A DNA stretch of 64,000 bases from Styela clava (GCF_964204865.1 NC_135255.1:4030001-4094000); one strand, 5' to 3'; shown: positions 1 to 11,215, counted from the first letter of the stretch. Notes: generated from the letters alone by a model not told the origin. Numbers and translations: made by a program.

Positions 1-390
1 GAATAGTTATGTATTATCTGACTCTGATTGATATTCAAGCCAACTTATCGGTATGCGCCTTGCTTTTTACTTTATGAATATTGTCCCATGAAAATAAGTT
101 TGAAATTGAACAGATTGAAGTGAAGTGAAAATATCTTATGACTTTTTAGTTTGTGGATGCCAAGTGTTTATATTGTTATTGTGTGCATATCACAAGTTAT
201 ACCATAAACATGCACCTAATTGCTAAGACAGATTTGTAATATTATTTTGGTCTTCTTGGAGGTTGTTTATGCTGTCTTTCAAGAAATCTTTCTTCTCAAC
301 TGTTTGAATCATACTATTGAGCCATTTCTTATGTGGAAATAATCTTTTTTAGATTGTAATCATAGTGTTATTGCCTAATTTTTACTTAAA
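1..390. other. Upstream flank / possible 5'UTR of EIF2B2
   Basis: No coding sequence is visible. A pyrimidine tract ending in AG at about 352 looks like a splice acceptor 39 bases before the EIF2B2 ATG. It could be the end of a 5'UTR intron or an outron. Confidence 0.3.
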
Positions 391-3300
391 ATGGCAACTC
401 TAGTGATGGATCAGTTTTTGATGGATTTAAAACAGGATCGCTTCAAATCGTCTTATGAAACTGTATGTAAAACCATAAATTATCTACGCCATGTAATAAG
501 TGCTGCAAGATTCAGCCATGCAAAAGATTTGATGAAAACTATTCAACAGGTGATTAATTTTTATCAGTATTAGGTTTGTAAGAAATTGTGTTTACAGTGA
601 AAGATATTACACAATTTGATCTTGTATTTTTCAAATTTGTTTATTTTCTATTCAATGTTTTACCACTGATGGAAAACCCAACCAATTTTGAATTCTTATT
701 GGAAATTTGGTACTTTCTATTTTGTGCATTCCTAGTAGCAACAATAACATTTCCCCATTACAATGATACTGTGGTAAACTGCAAAAATGCTATTGCGCAA
801 ATATAATAATTGAAAAGAGTGTGAAATGCAAGTTGTTATAACGATAAGAGGAAGATACACAAGTATTTCTAATGATTTTCATAGGAGGGGAAAAAAATTA
901 TTGCTCTGCAACCGTCTGCTTATGTTGTTGGTAATATGGTTAGAAGAGTCCTCAAAATAATTCGTGAAGAATATGCCAGATTACGAGGATTATCAGAAGA
1001 ATCGGCGGGAAAGGAATCTCTTCATCGCATGCTAACGACGTCTGCCTCAGGTTTGTCAAATCAAATCCTCACAATCGAGCAATGTCAAATACATACATCA
1101 AAGTACTGAAATTGTTAATCACCGGTTCTCAAACTGCAGTTCACAAACCCTGAAAATTTATAGAGGGTTATGTAGATGGCAGTTGAGTTTTATGCATTAT
1201 TACATTTTAATGTGGAGCATGACTTATACATTGTCTGTTCAATGCTATTATTTGCAACAAACAGACACAGCCTTCACACTAATGTTTAGGATAAAGTGTT
1301 TAAAATGAACATGTTTTTAATATCCTTTGTAATACAATTCGAAATTGTAACTGTTAGTCACTTAACTCACTTTATAAATTTGGTACAATCATGCTGGTGA
1401 TTCAGAGATAAGTTGTTATACAAATTGAGGGTACTTAGCGAGACAAGTGTTAAGAATCCCAGGCATGGATGAATAAAAATAGGAAGGTTCCATAAAAATA
1501 AACCTGTTTCATGGTAGTTTTTAGTGATTTGCTAGGTGTAACTTGTAATATAATAACAATATTAACAGTGTTGAGAAAGCCAATATGCTACTGGAATAAC
1601 AAAAATTCCATAGACAGTTTTGTGATTAGTTGGCTACTTGTAGAAATATTGCACAAAAGATATAGATGTAAGTGCTGCTAATTTCATCACTTTAATTGAT
1701 TTTTCTTGTTCATTCAATTGACAGGTGATGATTTTTTAATGTCTCTAAAGGAACTAAAGATCACTGTAATGGAAGCAATCAAGGAATATCTCGATGAATT
1801 GGAAGTCTCAATACACAATATTTCAGCACAGGTTTAGTCTGATAATTCTATATTGTTTTGATTCATCTGCAACGTGAGAGAAAATGATAACCATCATTTA
1901 AAATAGATTGAATTTCTCAGAAATCATGGCTTGAAATGACTTACCAGATAAGATTTGTGTTTAACTTATAAATACGCTTATTACAAAGCGCTCCAGAAGT
2001 GTGCTCAATATGAATTTTTGTTCGCTTGCTTTACATCAAGTTGTGTAAAGGGACTGATTCCTATGGGCACACTATGGGAGTACCATTACAACGGCATAGC
2101 TTATTCTTTTTAAATAATTATGTTGAAAAGTTCAGAAATATCTTATTTAAGATTTTTTGAATAACACAGGTTCCTTACACATCATGTTTGTAACATTATA
2201 TTGCTCTTGACAGGCAATCGAGCATATTCACTCCAATGAAGTTGTTCTCACTATAGGAAAATCAAGAACAGTAGAAGCTTTTTTAAAGCAAGCTGCCAAA
2301 ACTAGAAAATTTCATGTAATTGTTGTGGAAGGAGCTCCTAACTTTGAGGTAAGTATTGTGCTTGGAGTGAGTGATCTGTCTTTCACAATCAGGTTAACCA
2401 ATATTAGTGGTTCAAAGAAGTAATATTCTTGTTATATGTGGATCATGTGGCATAATTTTTTTTTTACCTTTAGATCTCGTTTTCCCCAGGATCTTTTTAG
2501 AATCAGGCATACTAATCGATTGCCTTAAAAAAGTATCATCATTTCACTTATTGACAAAATAAAAGGCTATGGCCTATGAGTTTACTTGGCTTCATTATAG
2601 AAAATCTTGCACCAAGTTGATCAAGTCAATCAACATATAGAATCCATTATTTTTACAGGGTCATATACTTGCGAAATCTCTGGCTGAAAGTGGAATTGAA
2701 ACAACCATCATTACGGATTCAGCAGTGTTTGCTATCATGTCTCGAGTTAATAAAGTAAGATCTTTGATCAAGTTCGAATATCACTATTTCAATGGTGAAA
2801 AAGTTCAGGAAAAACGGATTTTAAGGAATGACATCTTGCTTAATTTCTAATTTTGTCACTTTAAACATCACAACAGGTTATCATAGGAACCCATTCTATA
2901 CTTGCCAATGGAGGTTTAAAAGCTGTGGTCGGAACTCGTCTAGTTGCACTAGCGGCCAAACGCCATGCAGTACCGTTAATTGTTCTGGCAGCAATGTATA
3001 AACTTTGTCCCATGCATTATGCTGACAGCGCTGGGAAAGATGCCATGTTCAACAGGTAAGTGTCATCATTTTTGCCTTTGTAGTTTTGTTTATTAGTATA
3101 ATATTGGATTGGCAGATGAAAGTAATCCCAAACTGTTACCAAAGAGAAATGATGAATAGTTGCGTAACTGGTGATTACCAAGTAACACTGAAGATGGGAT
3201 TAAATATCTTCTTGACTAAAATAGTTAACAAAGCCTGCTTGTCCTCCCAGGTGGAGGAAGATCACTTTGAGATAAAGATAAGTTACGACGATCTTTTCGC

Positions 3301-3925
3301 AAAGAAATAATTCAACTTACATTAATTACAATATTTCAAAGATGTAGGATAGGCAAGGCCTCTTCGTCGTAAAGCACACCATTTTCATCTTGATAAAATC
3401 CCAAGTATGCCAGTGTGAAGACGAACACTTGTAGGATTTTCATGTTCATCGCGGGGACGAGGAAGAGCGGATAAGACGACCTCATTCATTATTGCCTTTA
3501 GACATTTGTTGTGTATATGGACATGGACTTAGTGGTGGAGAAAGCCGTAACAGACCAGCGCGTATGTGAACCACCCTACAGCAGCAATCCTCTCACACAT
3601 AATTATTCTTCACAGGATGCGAACCCACGTACGGTAATCAGAGGTGCAATCGTGACGTATAACGCTTAGCTCCTAAGAGAGCATCAACTCAGACCGCAAT
3701 GTAATTCCTATTTTTAATTTCAGGCTCACTTCGCCGCAAGCTGTGTTGGATTATGGTATAGCTGGAAGCAATGAACTATGTGGTGTTCAAGTATATTCAC
3801 CAATGTTTGATTATGTTCCACCTGAACTAGTGACACTTTTCATATCAAATATTGGTGGTAATGCGCCTTCTTACATGTACAGATTATTAAGTGAACTTTA
3901 TCATCCTGATGATCACGAGTTGTGA
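391..3925 (+). CDS. EIF2B2: Translation initiation factor eIF2B subunit beta, complete 7-exon gene
   Basis: eIF2B is the cytoplasmic guanine-nucleotide exchange factor that recharges eIF2 with GTP; the beta subunit belongs to its regulatory alpha/beta/delta core. Exons read 391-549, 885-1050, 1725-1831, 2214-2348, 2659-2754, 2877-3055 and 3724-3925. All introns are GT-AG and phases join without a break, giving 347 aa, close to the roughly 350 aa of animal orthologs. Visible family blocks are [17 protein letters not shown] (exon 2), a [24 protein letters not shown] stretch (exon 4), [20 protein letters not shown] (exon 5) and the C-terminal [16 protein letters not shown] followed by YHPDDHEL and TGA (exon 7). 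The N-terminal part is the helical region and the rest the Rossmann-like IF-2B fold. The start is the first ATG after a possible 3' splice site near 352, so a 5'UTR intron or trans-splicing is possible. Intron 6 carries a degraded SINE. No canonical AATAAA was seen just downstream. Confidence 0.96.
3450..3672 (-). repeat. Degraded tRNA-derived SINE copy in EIF2B2 intron 6
   Basis: Read on the minus strand this matches the fuller SINE copies at 43524-43865 and 54964-55302. The tRNA-like head with a decayed B box lies around 3600-3672, and the body around 3450-3600 contains gtgaaccaccctac and gaggaag..cggataagacg. Substitutions and indels are frequent, so it is an old copy. Confidence 0.7.
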
Positions 3926-4092
3926 CAATTTTGCAAGGTGAATCTCTTCATCAGGGTTATGGGAACTTGAGTTCAGGAGTAGTTCAAGTTTGGGTAGATG
4001 CTCAGAAACGAGAATAATGTATTTTGTTAAAGAAGAAATGACGAATTGGTGCAATATAATTTTAAAAATATACTTGTATTTCTGAAAATCAA

Positions 4093-4299
4093 TTAGTCCT
4101 TTTGAAAACCCGAAGAGGCGAGCTTGCGCAAGATTTGCACTCTGCTAATTTTGTTGTTTTTCATCGGCATGGCGTGGTAAATTCGCCCATCGACAATTTT
4201 GTCGGCAATCTGTATTCCGCCAGTCCTTCCCTTTTCACATTCTACAAAGTACTGGACGTCCTTCTCCATGAGGACAACCAAAATAATATTTTTTCTCAC
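4093..4299 (-). CDS. Unassigned short ORF, tail-to-tail with EIF2B2
   Basis: The open frame runs to a stop near 4093. The leftmost codon of the open frame is GTG; the first ATG gives a peptide starting MEKDVQYFVECEKGRTGG and ending SSGFQKD, about 58 aa. The composition is protein-like (mixed charged and hydrophobic residues, no low complexity) and it lies about 170 bases beyond the EIF2B2 stop on the opposite strand. I do not recognise the family. It could be the last exon of a minus-strand gene or a chance ORF. Confidence 0.25.
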   Translation of the reverse strand: MRKNIILVVLMEKDVQYFVECEKGRTGGIQIADKIVDGRIYHAMPMKNNKISRVQILRKLASSGFQKD

Positions 4300-4397
4300 G
4301 CAACTATACTTTCGAAAAAACGCGTTTTATGTAATTTTTGAGGTGATGTATTGATGTTTCCATTGACTACATTGGAGATTTCAATGAACTTCAATTT

Positions 4398-4485
4398 AGG
4401 ATAGGATTCACATATTTATCCCGGGAAGAGGAAAGCCGGTATGACGGCCTAATCATATGGCAAACCACGGCTTCCCGTCCAGTTT
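4398..4485 (-). repeat. SINE 3'-end fragment
   Basis: The block starting ggataggattcacatattta and continuing through gacggcctaatcatatgg matches the 3' body and (TATCC)-type tail of the SINE family, in reverse orientation. The tRNA-like head is absent. Confidence 0.75.
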
Positions 4486-4799
4486 TAAAATAATGATGAT
4501 ATAATTCAAAATCTTCATATTTGTGAACGAAAATTTGCTTGCGTGTAACAAATATTTTACGTGCGTGTCTTCCGAGTTTCCATGATAATATCGGTTCCTC
4601 GTCTGCGCTCTAATAATGATAAATAAAATCATCATTGCAGCAAACAAATTAACAGTGCTACTTCCAAGCGCCTAAAGTTTTTGGAAGAGATTTCGTCAAT
4701 CCACTCTTATGTTATTACTTACGATACCGATTTCCAGCCAAACCAGATGTTTTTTGTGCACGTAGTCAGAGGTCGAAACTATTTTGCCTCTTTTTTAGA

Positions 4800-5520
4800 A
4801 GTAATAGCAGTTTGCTGTTCGAATATCTAGTAGAACGTGACCTGGACACGGCACGGCACGCCAGTTGCGCGTCGCTCCTTCAAAGACTTGGATTTCATAA
4901 CGCACTCGTGAACCACTTCTGGCGACCACAGAGAATCTGCACCACTTGTTACCAACAATCAAAGACGCTTATTCAATATTATATTTGCGTTATTGTATTT
5001 GTTTATTCATTTTCGGTGACTATGATATTGTTTAATTTTTAAATGAGCATAGCGTGTGCCAATGTTTCGTGAATTTAATTACTTTTCAGTGGGCGATTTG
5101 TACAATTCGAATCGCCAATATATATGAGTATTTGGAAAAGTAATATTACAAAGATTTCCAAACGAATACATTAAGTTGAATTTGTAAAAATCCCAGTAAT
5201 TAAGTCAATTTTTTGACGTCGTTGACGGATGGCTATAAGGGAAATCGGAGCCGACACGAAAGATAGCAATCACAATGAAATTAATTTTTAAATTTGGGTT
5301 GCAAATTCGTTTATATATATATATATATATATGCGCAGCGTTCATCGCCGATCATCGCACAATATCTTTCGAGTTCGTCGAACAGAAAGCGCAGTAGGCA
5401 ACTGCGAGAAATATAATAATCGAGAAATATATAATATCAATGACCTAATACATATATATATTTAGATAACCGGAACAATCAATCCAAAATCACGAAACAT
5501 ACTTGAGCCTAGATATAAAG
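4800..5520 (+). repeat. Dispersed repeat, copy 1 (related to 19325-20350)
   Basis: The sequence is collinear with 19325-20350. Shared blocks include aatagcagttt..attcgaatatct at the left, a shared aaatgagcataatg/agcgtg..gccaatgt block, and cgcacaatatctttcgagtt near the right. Copy 2 is interrupted by a foldback element. The attcgaata-rich left end recalls hAT termini, but no terminal inverted repeat pair was established. No protein is encoded. A short (TA)n run lies at about 5312-5332. Confidence 0.6.
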
Positions 5521-5557
5521 CTGAAAACCCAAAAAATCTGCTCCCAAACTCCTTTAC

Positions 5558-5608
5558 AGCGCTCGTCACAGAAAACAGTCTGGTGGGCCGCGGGTTGGGC
5601 AGCCTCTG
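5558..5608. repeat. hAT-like right terminus without a partner
   Basis: The block ending ccgcgggttgggcagcctctg reads in reverse as CAGAGGCTGCCCAACCCGCGG, the style of hAT-family ends. I did not find a left end with a matching 8-bp duplication, so this is probably a truncated element. Confidence 0.35.
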
Positions 5609-5973
5609 TCAGGAGTCTCCTGAAGCTACTGATTTGCCACTTCCACCATCTGGAAACATATTTCCTACGTTGCATTTATAGTTTATAGGAGGAACCGATG
5701 AATTGTTGGCAGGGCGTCTTCGCGTAGGGAACTTCACTATGCCATAGCTTAGGGAAAGGTGGACAGTTTATAATAGGGTAAGTAATCACATTCGGTCCGA
5801 GCATCGACACTAATCTGTGGGTCGTCCAAATTCACTGCTATTTGAAGCGTCGACAGCTTCCGCCTGGAAAGTCTCAAAAGTATATATATGTATAACAGAT
5901 TGGTGATAAAGCAGGAGTGAAATGTGGGTCAAAATATCCTCGCCGTCGTCCCGCATTGTCCTCTAGCACAAAT

Positions 5974-6258
5974 TTAAACGGTGTCAGAATACCAACGAAA
6001 AACATTGGATTTCGCTTCATTTAAAATGTTACTCATATTTACGCTATTATTTCGTATTTTGCCCGTTTGGAAACTAAAACCATATTCTACACTTTTCGTC
6101 AGCTTGTGCGTGAACTTCGATATTATGTCGTTGATTTCTATTTCCGCAAATTCTCCCCGTCTCACAAATATCTCTCTGCACATCGTGTGGACATTGACAA
6201 ATAATGTTTTTCTCGTCTGGAACTGAGCGTCCATTGTAAAAAACTCGTTATTATGCAA
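5974..6258 (-). CDS. Unassigned ORF, about 85-94 aa
   Basis: The frame is open from an ATG at 6258. A second in-frame ATG gives MDAQFQTRKTLFVNVHTM and an 86-aa product ending FRWYSDTV before TAA. The peptide is charged, helix-prone in the middle, has no obvious signal peptide or membrane segment, and looks less random than most ORFs here. No family was recognised. The surrounding sequence is intergenic repeat. It could be a single-exon gene, an exon or chance. Confidence 0.22.
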   Translation of the reverse strand: MHNNEFFTMDAQFQTRKTLFVNVHTMCREIFVRRGEFAEIEINDIISKFTHKLTKSVEYGFSFQTGKIRNNSVNMSNILNEAKSNVFRWYSDTV

Positions 6259-6341
6259 TCATCAGAGACGAGAAGATGACCAAAGATGTGAATCCTCAAC
6301 TCAAATTTCCGACTGAAGACACGGGAGTGATTACTGTGAGT

Positions 6342-6536
6342 CAATGTTCCCTCTAATTTTTGTAGTATGTGTGCGCAGAAATTTTGGTGTGTGCGCACTT
6401 TTTTGGAAATGGAAATCCCAACCTGCAATCGAGAACATTGTTACATTACATCCAAATACGTCTGTGCGCAGTAAATCTATGCGTGTGCGCAGCCTCTGAA
6501 AGCTGTGTGCGCGCGCACACCTTAGAGGGAACACTG
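6342..6536. mobile_element. 195-bp hAT-type MITE
   Basis: Terminal inverted repeats are CAATGTTCCCTCTAA at the left and, read inward from the right, CAGTGTTCCCTCTAA. The flanks are actgtgag (left, one base away) and actgtgac (right), an approximate 8-bp target duplication. The interior is rich in tgtgcgcag and gtgtgcgcgcgcaca blocks and encodes nothing. Confidence 0.75.
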
Positions 6537-6559
6537 ACTGTGACCAAGGCGGTTCTGTA

Positions 6560-8300
6560 AAATACTACAAATTGAACGAAAAACAACATACTTTTCGACC
6601 TGACTTTCTTGATTTGAAAGCAAAGGGCACGATTAAACCACAAAACTCATAAAGTCGGTATCGATCAAGGAAAAAGGGTATCGAAACAAGCATAGCATAT
6701 ACAAAGGGCAAAACATTAAACCACTAACACAATTAAAACAGTGGAATGCAATCAGTTCCCCACAGACCCAGAACTCTCACTGATAATTAATAGAATGGGA
6801 TAATAAAGCCTAATGAAGTAAAAAAGCGGGAAAGAGAAAATTAGGACGAAAACTCGGTAAAAAAAAATATTTGTCACAGTAAATTAATAATAAAAGGATT
6901 GTCGAATAGAATACTGGATGATCAAACGGTAACAACAAAATATCAAAATATATTGCCATGTTGATATACATGCATTCTATTACTTGTGTTCAAAGTAGTC
7001 GCGATTCCGTTATATAGATAAAGCAAAGAAATACTAACACTCTACTAACTAACCGTCTACGCCAGCAAGCTAACAAGTCACCCAACCTAGACTACCAAAA
7101 CAAAAGACAGACTTGCTTGAAAAAGTTTAATAGAATGGCGATGAATATTTGAATCCGCGCTCCTTGCTTTGTTGTTTTCAGGTAAATAGTGGAACGATAA
7201 GTTGGGAAAGTAACGGCTATCACCAATTACACAAAAGGATGCAGCAATGAAACTTGGAACCACCAGACGCGCCATTGCAAATGAAAGTCCAAAACTGTCC
7301 ACACGTCACAGCGAAGCAAAATACAGCACTTTCCCGTGCTGACACGAAAAGCCCGACACATAATGACATAAAATGACCGTTTTCCCCGAAAATAACACTA
7401 GGGCTTACTTTGGGGAGATTTGTTCTATTTTTATTTATCAAAAACAAAATTACAAAGTAGAAAATCACGAAATTTTAAATTATACAAAATATTATTTCTT
7501 GCTATCGACTACGTCAGAAAAAATATTTCGCGCCATCGAATACCGGTAGGTCTTATTTTGTTCAAGGGGCGGGCTTATATTAAAATCATTTATAAAAATC
7601 AGGCTAACTCTTAATTTATGATTTGGCTTACAAGTGAATGGAATCTGCACTCGAAAATGACAAATCGGCTATTCCGTGGACTTGACCGCCGGTGTATATG
7701 TAAACTTCAAGACATATAAAATAAAATTTATTTAGATACAGTAGTCGTCATAGTGTAAATACATACTACTAGGGTCATAGCAGTCGAGAAAATGCCTAAT
7801 AAAAATACAAATTGTCAGTTTTTAGTTGTATTTCCGAAAATAAGGAATTAATTAATTAACTCAAGTATGATTTTGTTTTTAAAGGATCTCAGTAAGCCGT
7901 AAATATATACTGCAGACTGCAAGTAATCAAAAATGAGTCCCTCGGCCGCGTTAGACTAAACTCAAATTATCCACCGGTAGGTACTTTATGTGGTAGAATG
8001 TTTTGAATTAAAATAATGGTTTGAACATGTAAACCAGGTTGGGAACGCGAAATCACGGAAGTAGTTTCGAAAAATTTTGTTAAGTATAGAAAGAATTTTT
8101 TGGGGTCAAGGGTCGGGGAAACTTATATCAATCACGGCAGTTATCATATCATTTGTATGCTATTATGCTTATACAGTATATATATCATGTTTCCCCCCGC
8201 AGAATATTCTATATATTCGATTGGTTCTGAATAAAATGGTTAAAACACCCGCCTTCAAATCAACCTCATTGAATCACATCATGGTTGAATGGTTAAGTCA
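6560..8300. other. Intergenic, no supported gene
   Basis: Only short overlapping ORFs without family resemblance occur on both strands. No RNA gene or complete transposon terminus was identified. Confidence 0.5.
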
Positions 8301-8317
8301 CGTGGTCGTAGTTCGGT

Positions 8318-8326
8318 CTTTCTTTA
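8318..8326 (+). promoter_or_regulatory. Possible TOP-type transcription start of RPLP1
   Basis: CTTTCTTTA lies about 120 bases before the RPLP1 ATG. Ribosomal-protein mRNAs of animals usually begin with a C followed by pyrimidines (5'TOP motif), so this is a candidate cap site. It is inferred from sequence only; another pyrimidine run at about 8352-8358 is an alternative. Confidence 0.3.
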
Positions 8327-8444
8327 CGGTGTTATTGCTGTTGAAGGTGCTCTGTTCTCTTTTGGGCTAAGGTCGATTTATATCGGCGACGTGCATCGTT
8401 CATTTTGACCATCGATTCTTGAATCTCACACATACACTTTTACT

Positions 8445-10771
8445 ATGACGTCTACTTCAGAACTTGCATGCGTTTACGCTGCTTTGATCCTCACAGATGA
8501 TGAAATTGAAATAACCGTGAGCAGTTTTTTTTATATATCTCAATTTTCTTGGTATGATTTGTAACCGTTAAGGAGATCAGGACACGTTGATGTTGGGTGT
8601 TCCTGACAATGCCGGGTGTATACCTCAGTCTGCCAAGAGCAGGGAATGTTAAGTTTGGTATTATTCAGAATCCCAGTGTTCATAGCAATCATGGACTAAT
8701 TTCTGAATTGAGGCATGTTTGCAAAGTCCATAAATGGCTCATCCTACAGTCTGATAGTCCTAAAATAATAATGGTCAGTGCTTCAAGCTAATTCGCTACT
8801 GATTGCTGCATTAGGCAGTTAGGGCACAGTTTTCAGATTTCAAGAATAGCACCCACAATAAAAGACTTTAATTATAAAATTGGATGCAAACCCCTCCTTT
8901 ACAAGATAGTCTGGGCCTCTATTTGCAAACCGGCACTGCACAATACACTAGAAGAAATAATCCCAAGATACCAGAATGAAAAAAAATTTACCATAACATT
9001 CGAAAGTTTTTAGCAAAAAGATGAAATTTTGGTCATGTGACAGCCACAATTAATTTCCGATTACAGGATTATAATCGGGACAAGCCAGACTGGATTTCGT
9101 TGCAACTGCACACCTGAGTATACTAGTACTCCCTGAAAATGCATGCAAGCGAAATCCATTTTGCACGTTGGAAAATTTGTGATTATTTACCATTATATCT
9201 GACAGTCTGAAGGGTGGTTGAATGAAATGGCCACCAATAAACAGTACTGACGAGTTCTAACATTACAAATATACTAGGAATATGTGGGTTAACTTAAGTT
9301 CATTAATAGGCCTTATAATATTTGTTTTGTTACAGACTATTTTAATCTATTATTTTATCTACAGGCTGACAAAATCACCACTCTTACCAGTGCTGCCAAT
9401 GTAACAGTGGAGTCATATTGGCCCGGCCTTTTTGCAAAAGTATGTTGGATGCAATTTTTATTTCTAATTTTAATTTATTGGTTGCAATGATGAAAACTTA
9501 AGCGCAAGCGATGTCTCAAATGAAGATAATCCTATCCCACTGAGCAACCACGATTTAATGAAAACAGCAGCTAATGGGGCTTACTAAACTTAAAGCAGAA
9601 CAGATCACATATACAGGGAGTCCTCGACTTACGACGCAGTTCCGTTCCTGAGACTCGGTGTAACCCGAATTTCAGTGTAAGTCGGAACGTACAGTGGTAC
9701 AGTGCATGAATTACTCTATACACATCGTACTGTATTGTAAAGTATGGTACTGTACACTAATGAAATGTACAAATAATGCGAATGAGAACTTTATTAGAAA
9801 AACATAAAACAATTCCATATCACGTGAATAAAAGCAAACCTTGATGCACTAACATCAGTATCATCTTTTTTTTGCTTTGAGTCCATAACAAAGCGCGAAA
9901 GTAAAAAAAAAACGATCAAACAAGTTACGAAAAAACTGACCTAAACAACCAAAATGACTTACAGTATCACTGAAACTGTGTACAGTACTACATCACTGGA
10001 ACTGTGTACAGCGACCGTTGTAACCCTAGGACTCCCTGTATTTAAGGTGCATTCTTCGCTCACATGACTATGGCATTGGTTTCTCAATTTAGAAAGTAGT
10101 TGGAAGTGTTTATACGGTAGCAACTTTTTGTATATTTCTACAATTGATAATTTCATTTCGAGTCGCTATGGAAAAAAGGTTCATTAACACATTTTAATTT
10201 TTTCAATGGTGGATTTTCAGGCTCTTGACGGTATTGATGTGAAATCACTGATCAGTAATGTTGGTGCTGGAGGTGGAGGTGCAGCGGCAGGTGGTGGAGG
10301 TGCTGCAGCGGCAGAGGGCGGTGCTGAGGAAGGTAAGACAAATTCCATACAAATTTTTCTAGCTAATTTTTTTTTCAAGTCTAGATGCAAAACGAAAATT
10401 ATAACTAATGAAATGGAACAATAATACTACATTTGTAATTATTGTGACATTAGCCAATGAAATATATGGTATTCTTTGTTATTAAAAGAGAGTGATTTAC
10501 TAATGCTTTCACATGAAATTCATTTCAAACCAAAAGTGAAGGTAAAAGGATGTGGTTGCTATGATGACACCCTAAAGCGCAAACAGATTTTATGTGAAGA
10601 TATTCCTATCCCACTGAGCAACCTAATAATAAATCTTTTCTTTGGGTACATGAATTATCAAATTTGTGCTCCAACTGATAACCAATTCATATTTTAGCTA
10701 AAGTGGAAGAAAAGAAAGAAGAGTCTGAAGAAGAATCCGATGATGACATGGGATTCGGACTGTTTGATTAA
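8445..10771 (+). CDS. RPLP1: 60S acidic ribosomal protein P1, host of three snoRNA-like genes
   Basis: P1 pairs with P2 and docks on P0 to form the ribosomal stalk that recruits and activates elongation-factor GTPases. Coding exons are 8445-8516, 9365-9439, 10221-10332 and 10698-10771, with GT-AG introns in phase, giving 110 aa (animal P1 is about 114). The N-terminus [16 protein letters not shown] and the SYWPGLFAK block in exon 2 match P1 rather than P2. Exon 3 encodes the Gly/Ala-rich hinge. Exon 4 encodes the acidic tail with the signature [11 protein letters not shown] and a stop, the conserved factor-binding peptide. Introns 2 and 3 each contain a 70-nt box C/D snoRNA candidate. A third lies in what looks like a 3'UTR intron downstream. 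Intron 2 also holds a Tigger-like MITE. Confidence 0.96.
9480..9549 (+). ncRNA. Box C/D snoRNA candidate a (RPLP1 intron 2)
   Basis: This is a 70-nt unit closed by a perfect 6-bp terminal stem, GGTTGC (9480-9485) with GCAACC (9544-9549). Box C is ATGATGA at 9487-9493 and box D is CTGA at 9540-9543, both next to the stem as in canonical C/D snoRNAs. The 3' guide region just before box D reads CCTATCCCA. It lies on the sense strand within an intron, the usual arrangement in ribosomal-protein host genes. Two paralogs share the design. Confidence 0.85.
9614..10038. mobile_element. 425-bp Tigger/pogo-like MITE in RPLP1 intron 2
   Basis: The ends are inverted: CAGGGAGTCCT at the left and, read inward from the right, CAGGGAGTCCTAG. 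A TA dinucleotide flanks both sides. The subterminal sequence cgacttacgacgcagttccg is typical of non-autonomous Tc1/mariner-Tigger elements. The interior is AT-rich with no transposase, and shows a local repeat of aactgtgtacag. Confidence 0.7.
10554..10623 (+). ncRNA. Box C/D snoRNA candidate b (RPLP1 intron 3)
   Basis: The 70-nt design matches the intron 2 copy: stem GGTTGC (10554-10559) and GCAACC (10618-10623), box C ATGATGA at 10561-10567, box D CTGA at 10614-10617. The 5' half has diverged (caccctaaagcgcaaacag) while the 3' guide CCTATCCCA is unchanged. That suggests selection on the 3' guide. Confidence 0.85.
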
Positions 10772-10795
10772 ATAATGTATGTATCTCTGATGTGC

Positions 10796-11215
10796 CATTA
10801 AGTTCAAATTTGCTGTTTATTTTTTTATTCACTAGCATAATATCATCACCATTCCGAAGATAGTTATCCCCAAAAAATGAGGTCTGTCCAAATAAGCCAG
10901 TTCGCTCAAACTTATTCAGGTTATCTCATATAAGAAACCGCGATTCTTATTTCCATTTCTCATTTATTGGTTGCAATGATGAAAATTTAAGCGCAAGCGA
11001 TGTCTCAAATGAAGATAATCCTATCCCACTGAGCAACCAGGATTTAATGAAAACAGCAGCTAATGGGGTTAGTTATTGTTTGCTGTACCCTTAAGTTTGA
11101 ATTTGCTAGCATAATATAATCACCATACCGAAGCCAGTTATTCCCAAAAAATGTGGCCTGTCCTAAAAAGCCAGTTCGTTCAAATTTACTCAAGGGTATT
11201 CAATATATGAAACGG
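10796..11215 (+). repeat. Partial tandem duplication in the RPLP1 3' intron
   Basis: Two diverged blocks, about 10796-10932 and about 11090-11215, share runs such as ctagcataata, atcaccat.ccgaag, ccagttcg.tcaaa and a cccaaaaaatg.gg segment. The third snoRNA lies between them. The same region that flanks snoRNA c also resembles the flanks of snoRNA a in intron 2, so duplication of intron segments probably spread the snoRNA. Confidence 0.65.
10969..11038 (+). ncRNA. Box C/D snoRNA candidate c (RPLP1 3' intron)
   Basis: The stem is GGTTGC (10969-10974) with GCAACC (11033-11038), box C is ATGATGA at 10976-10982 and box D is CTGA at 11029-11032. It differs from copy a by a single base in the 70 nt. 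Flanking intron sequence is also shared with copy a (for example gatttaatgaaaacagcagc), so it is the younger duplicate. Confidence 0.83.
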
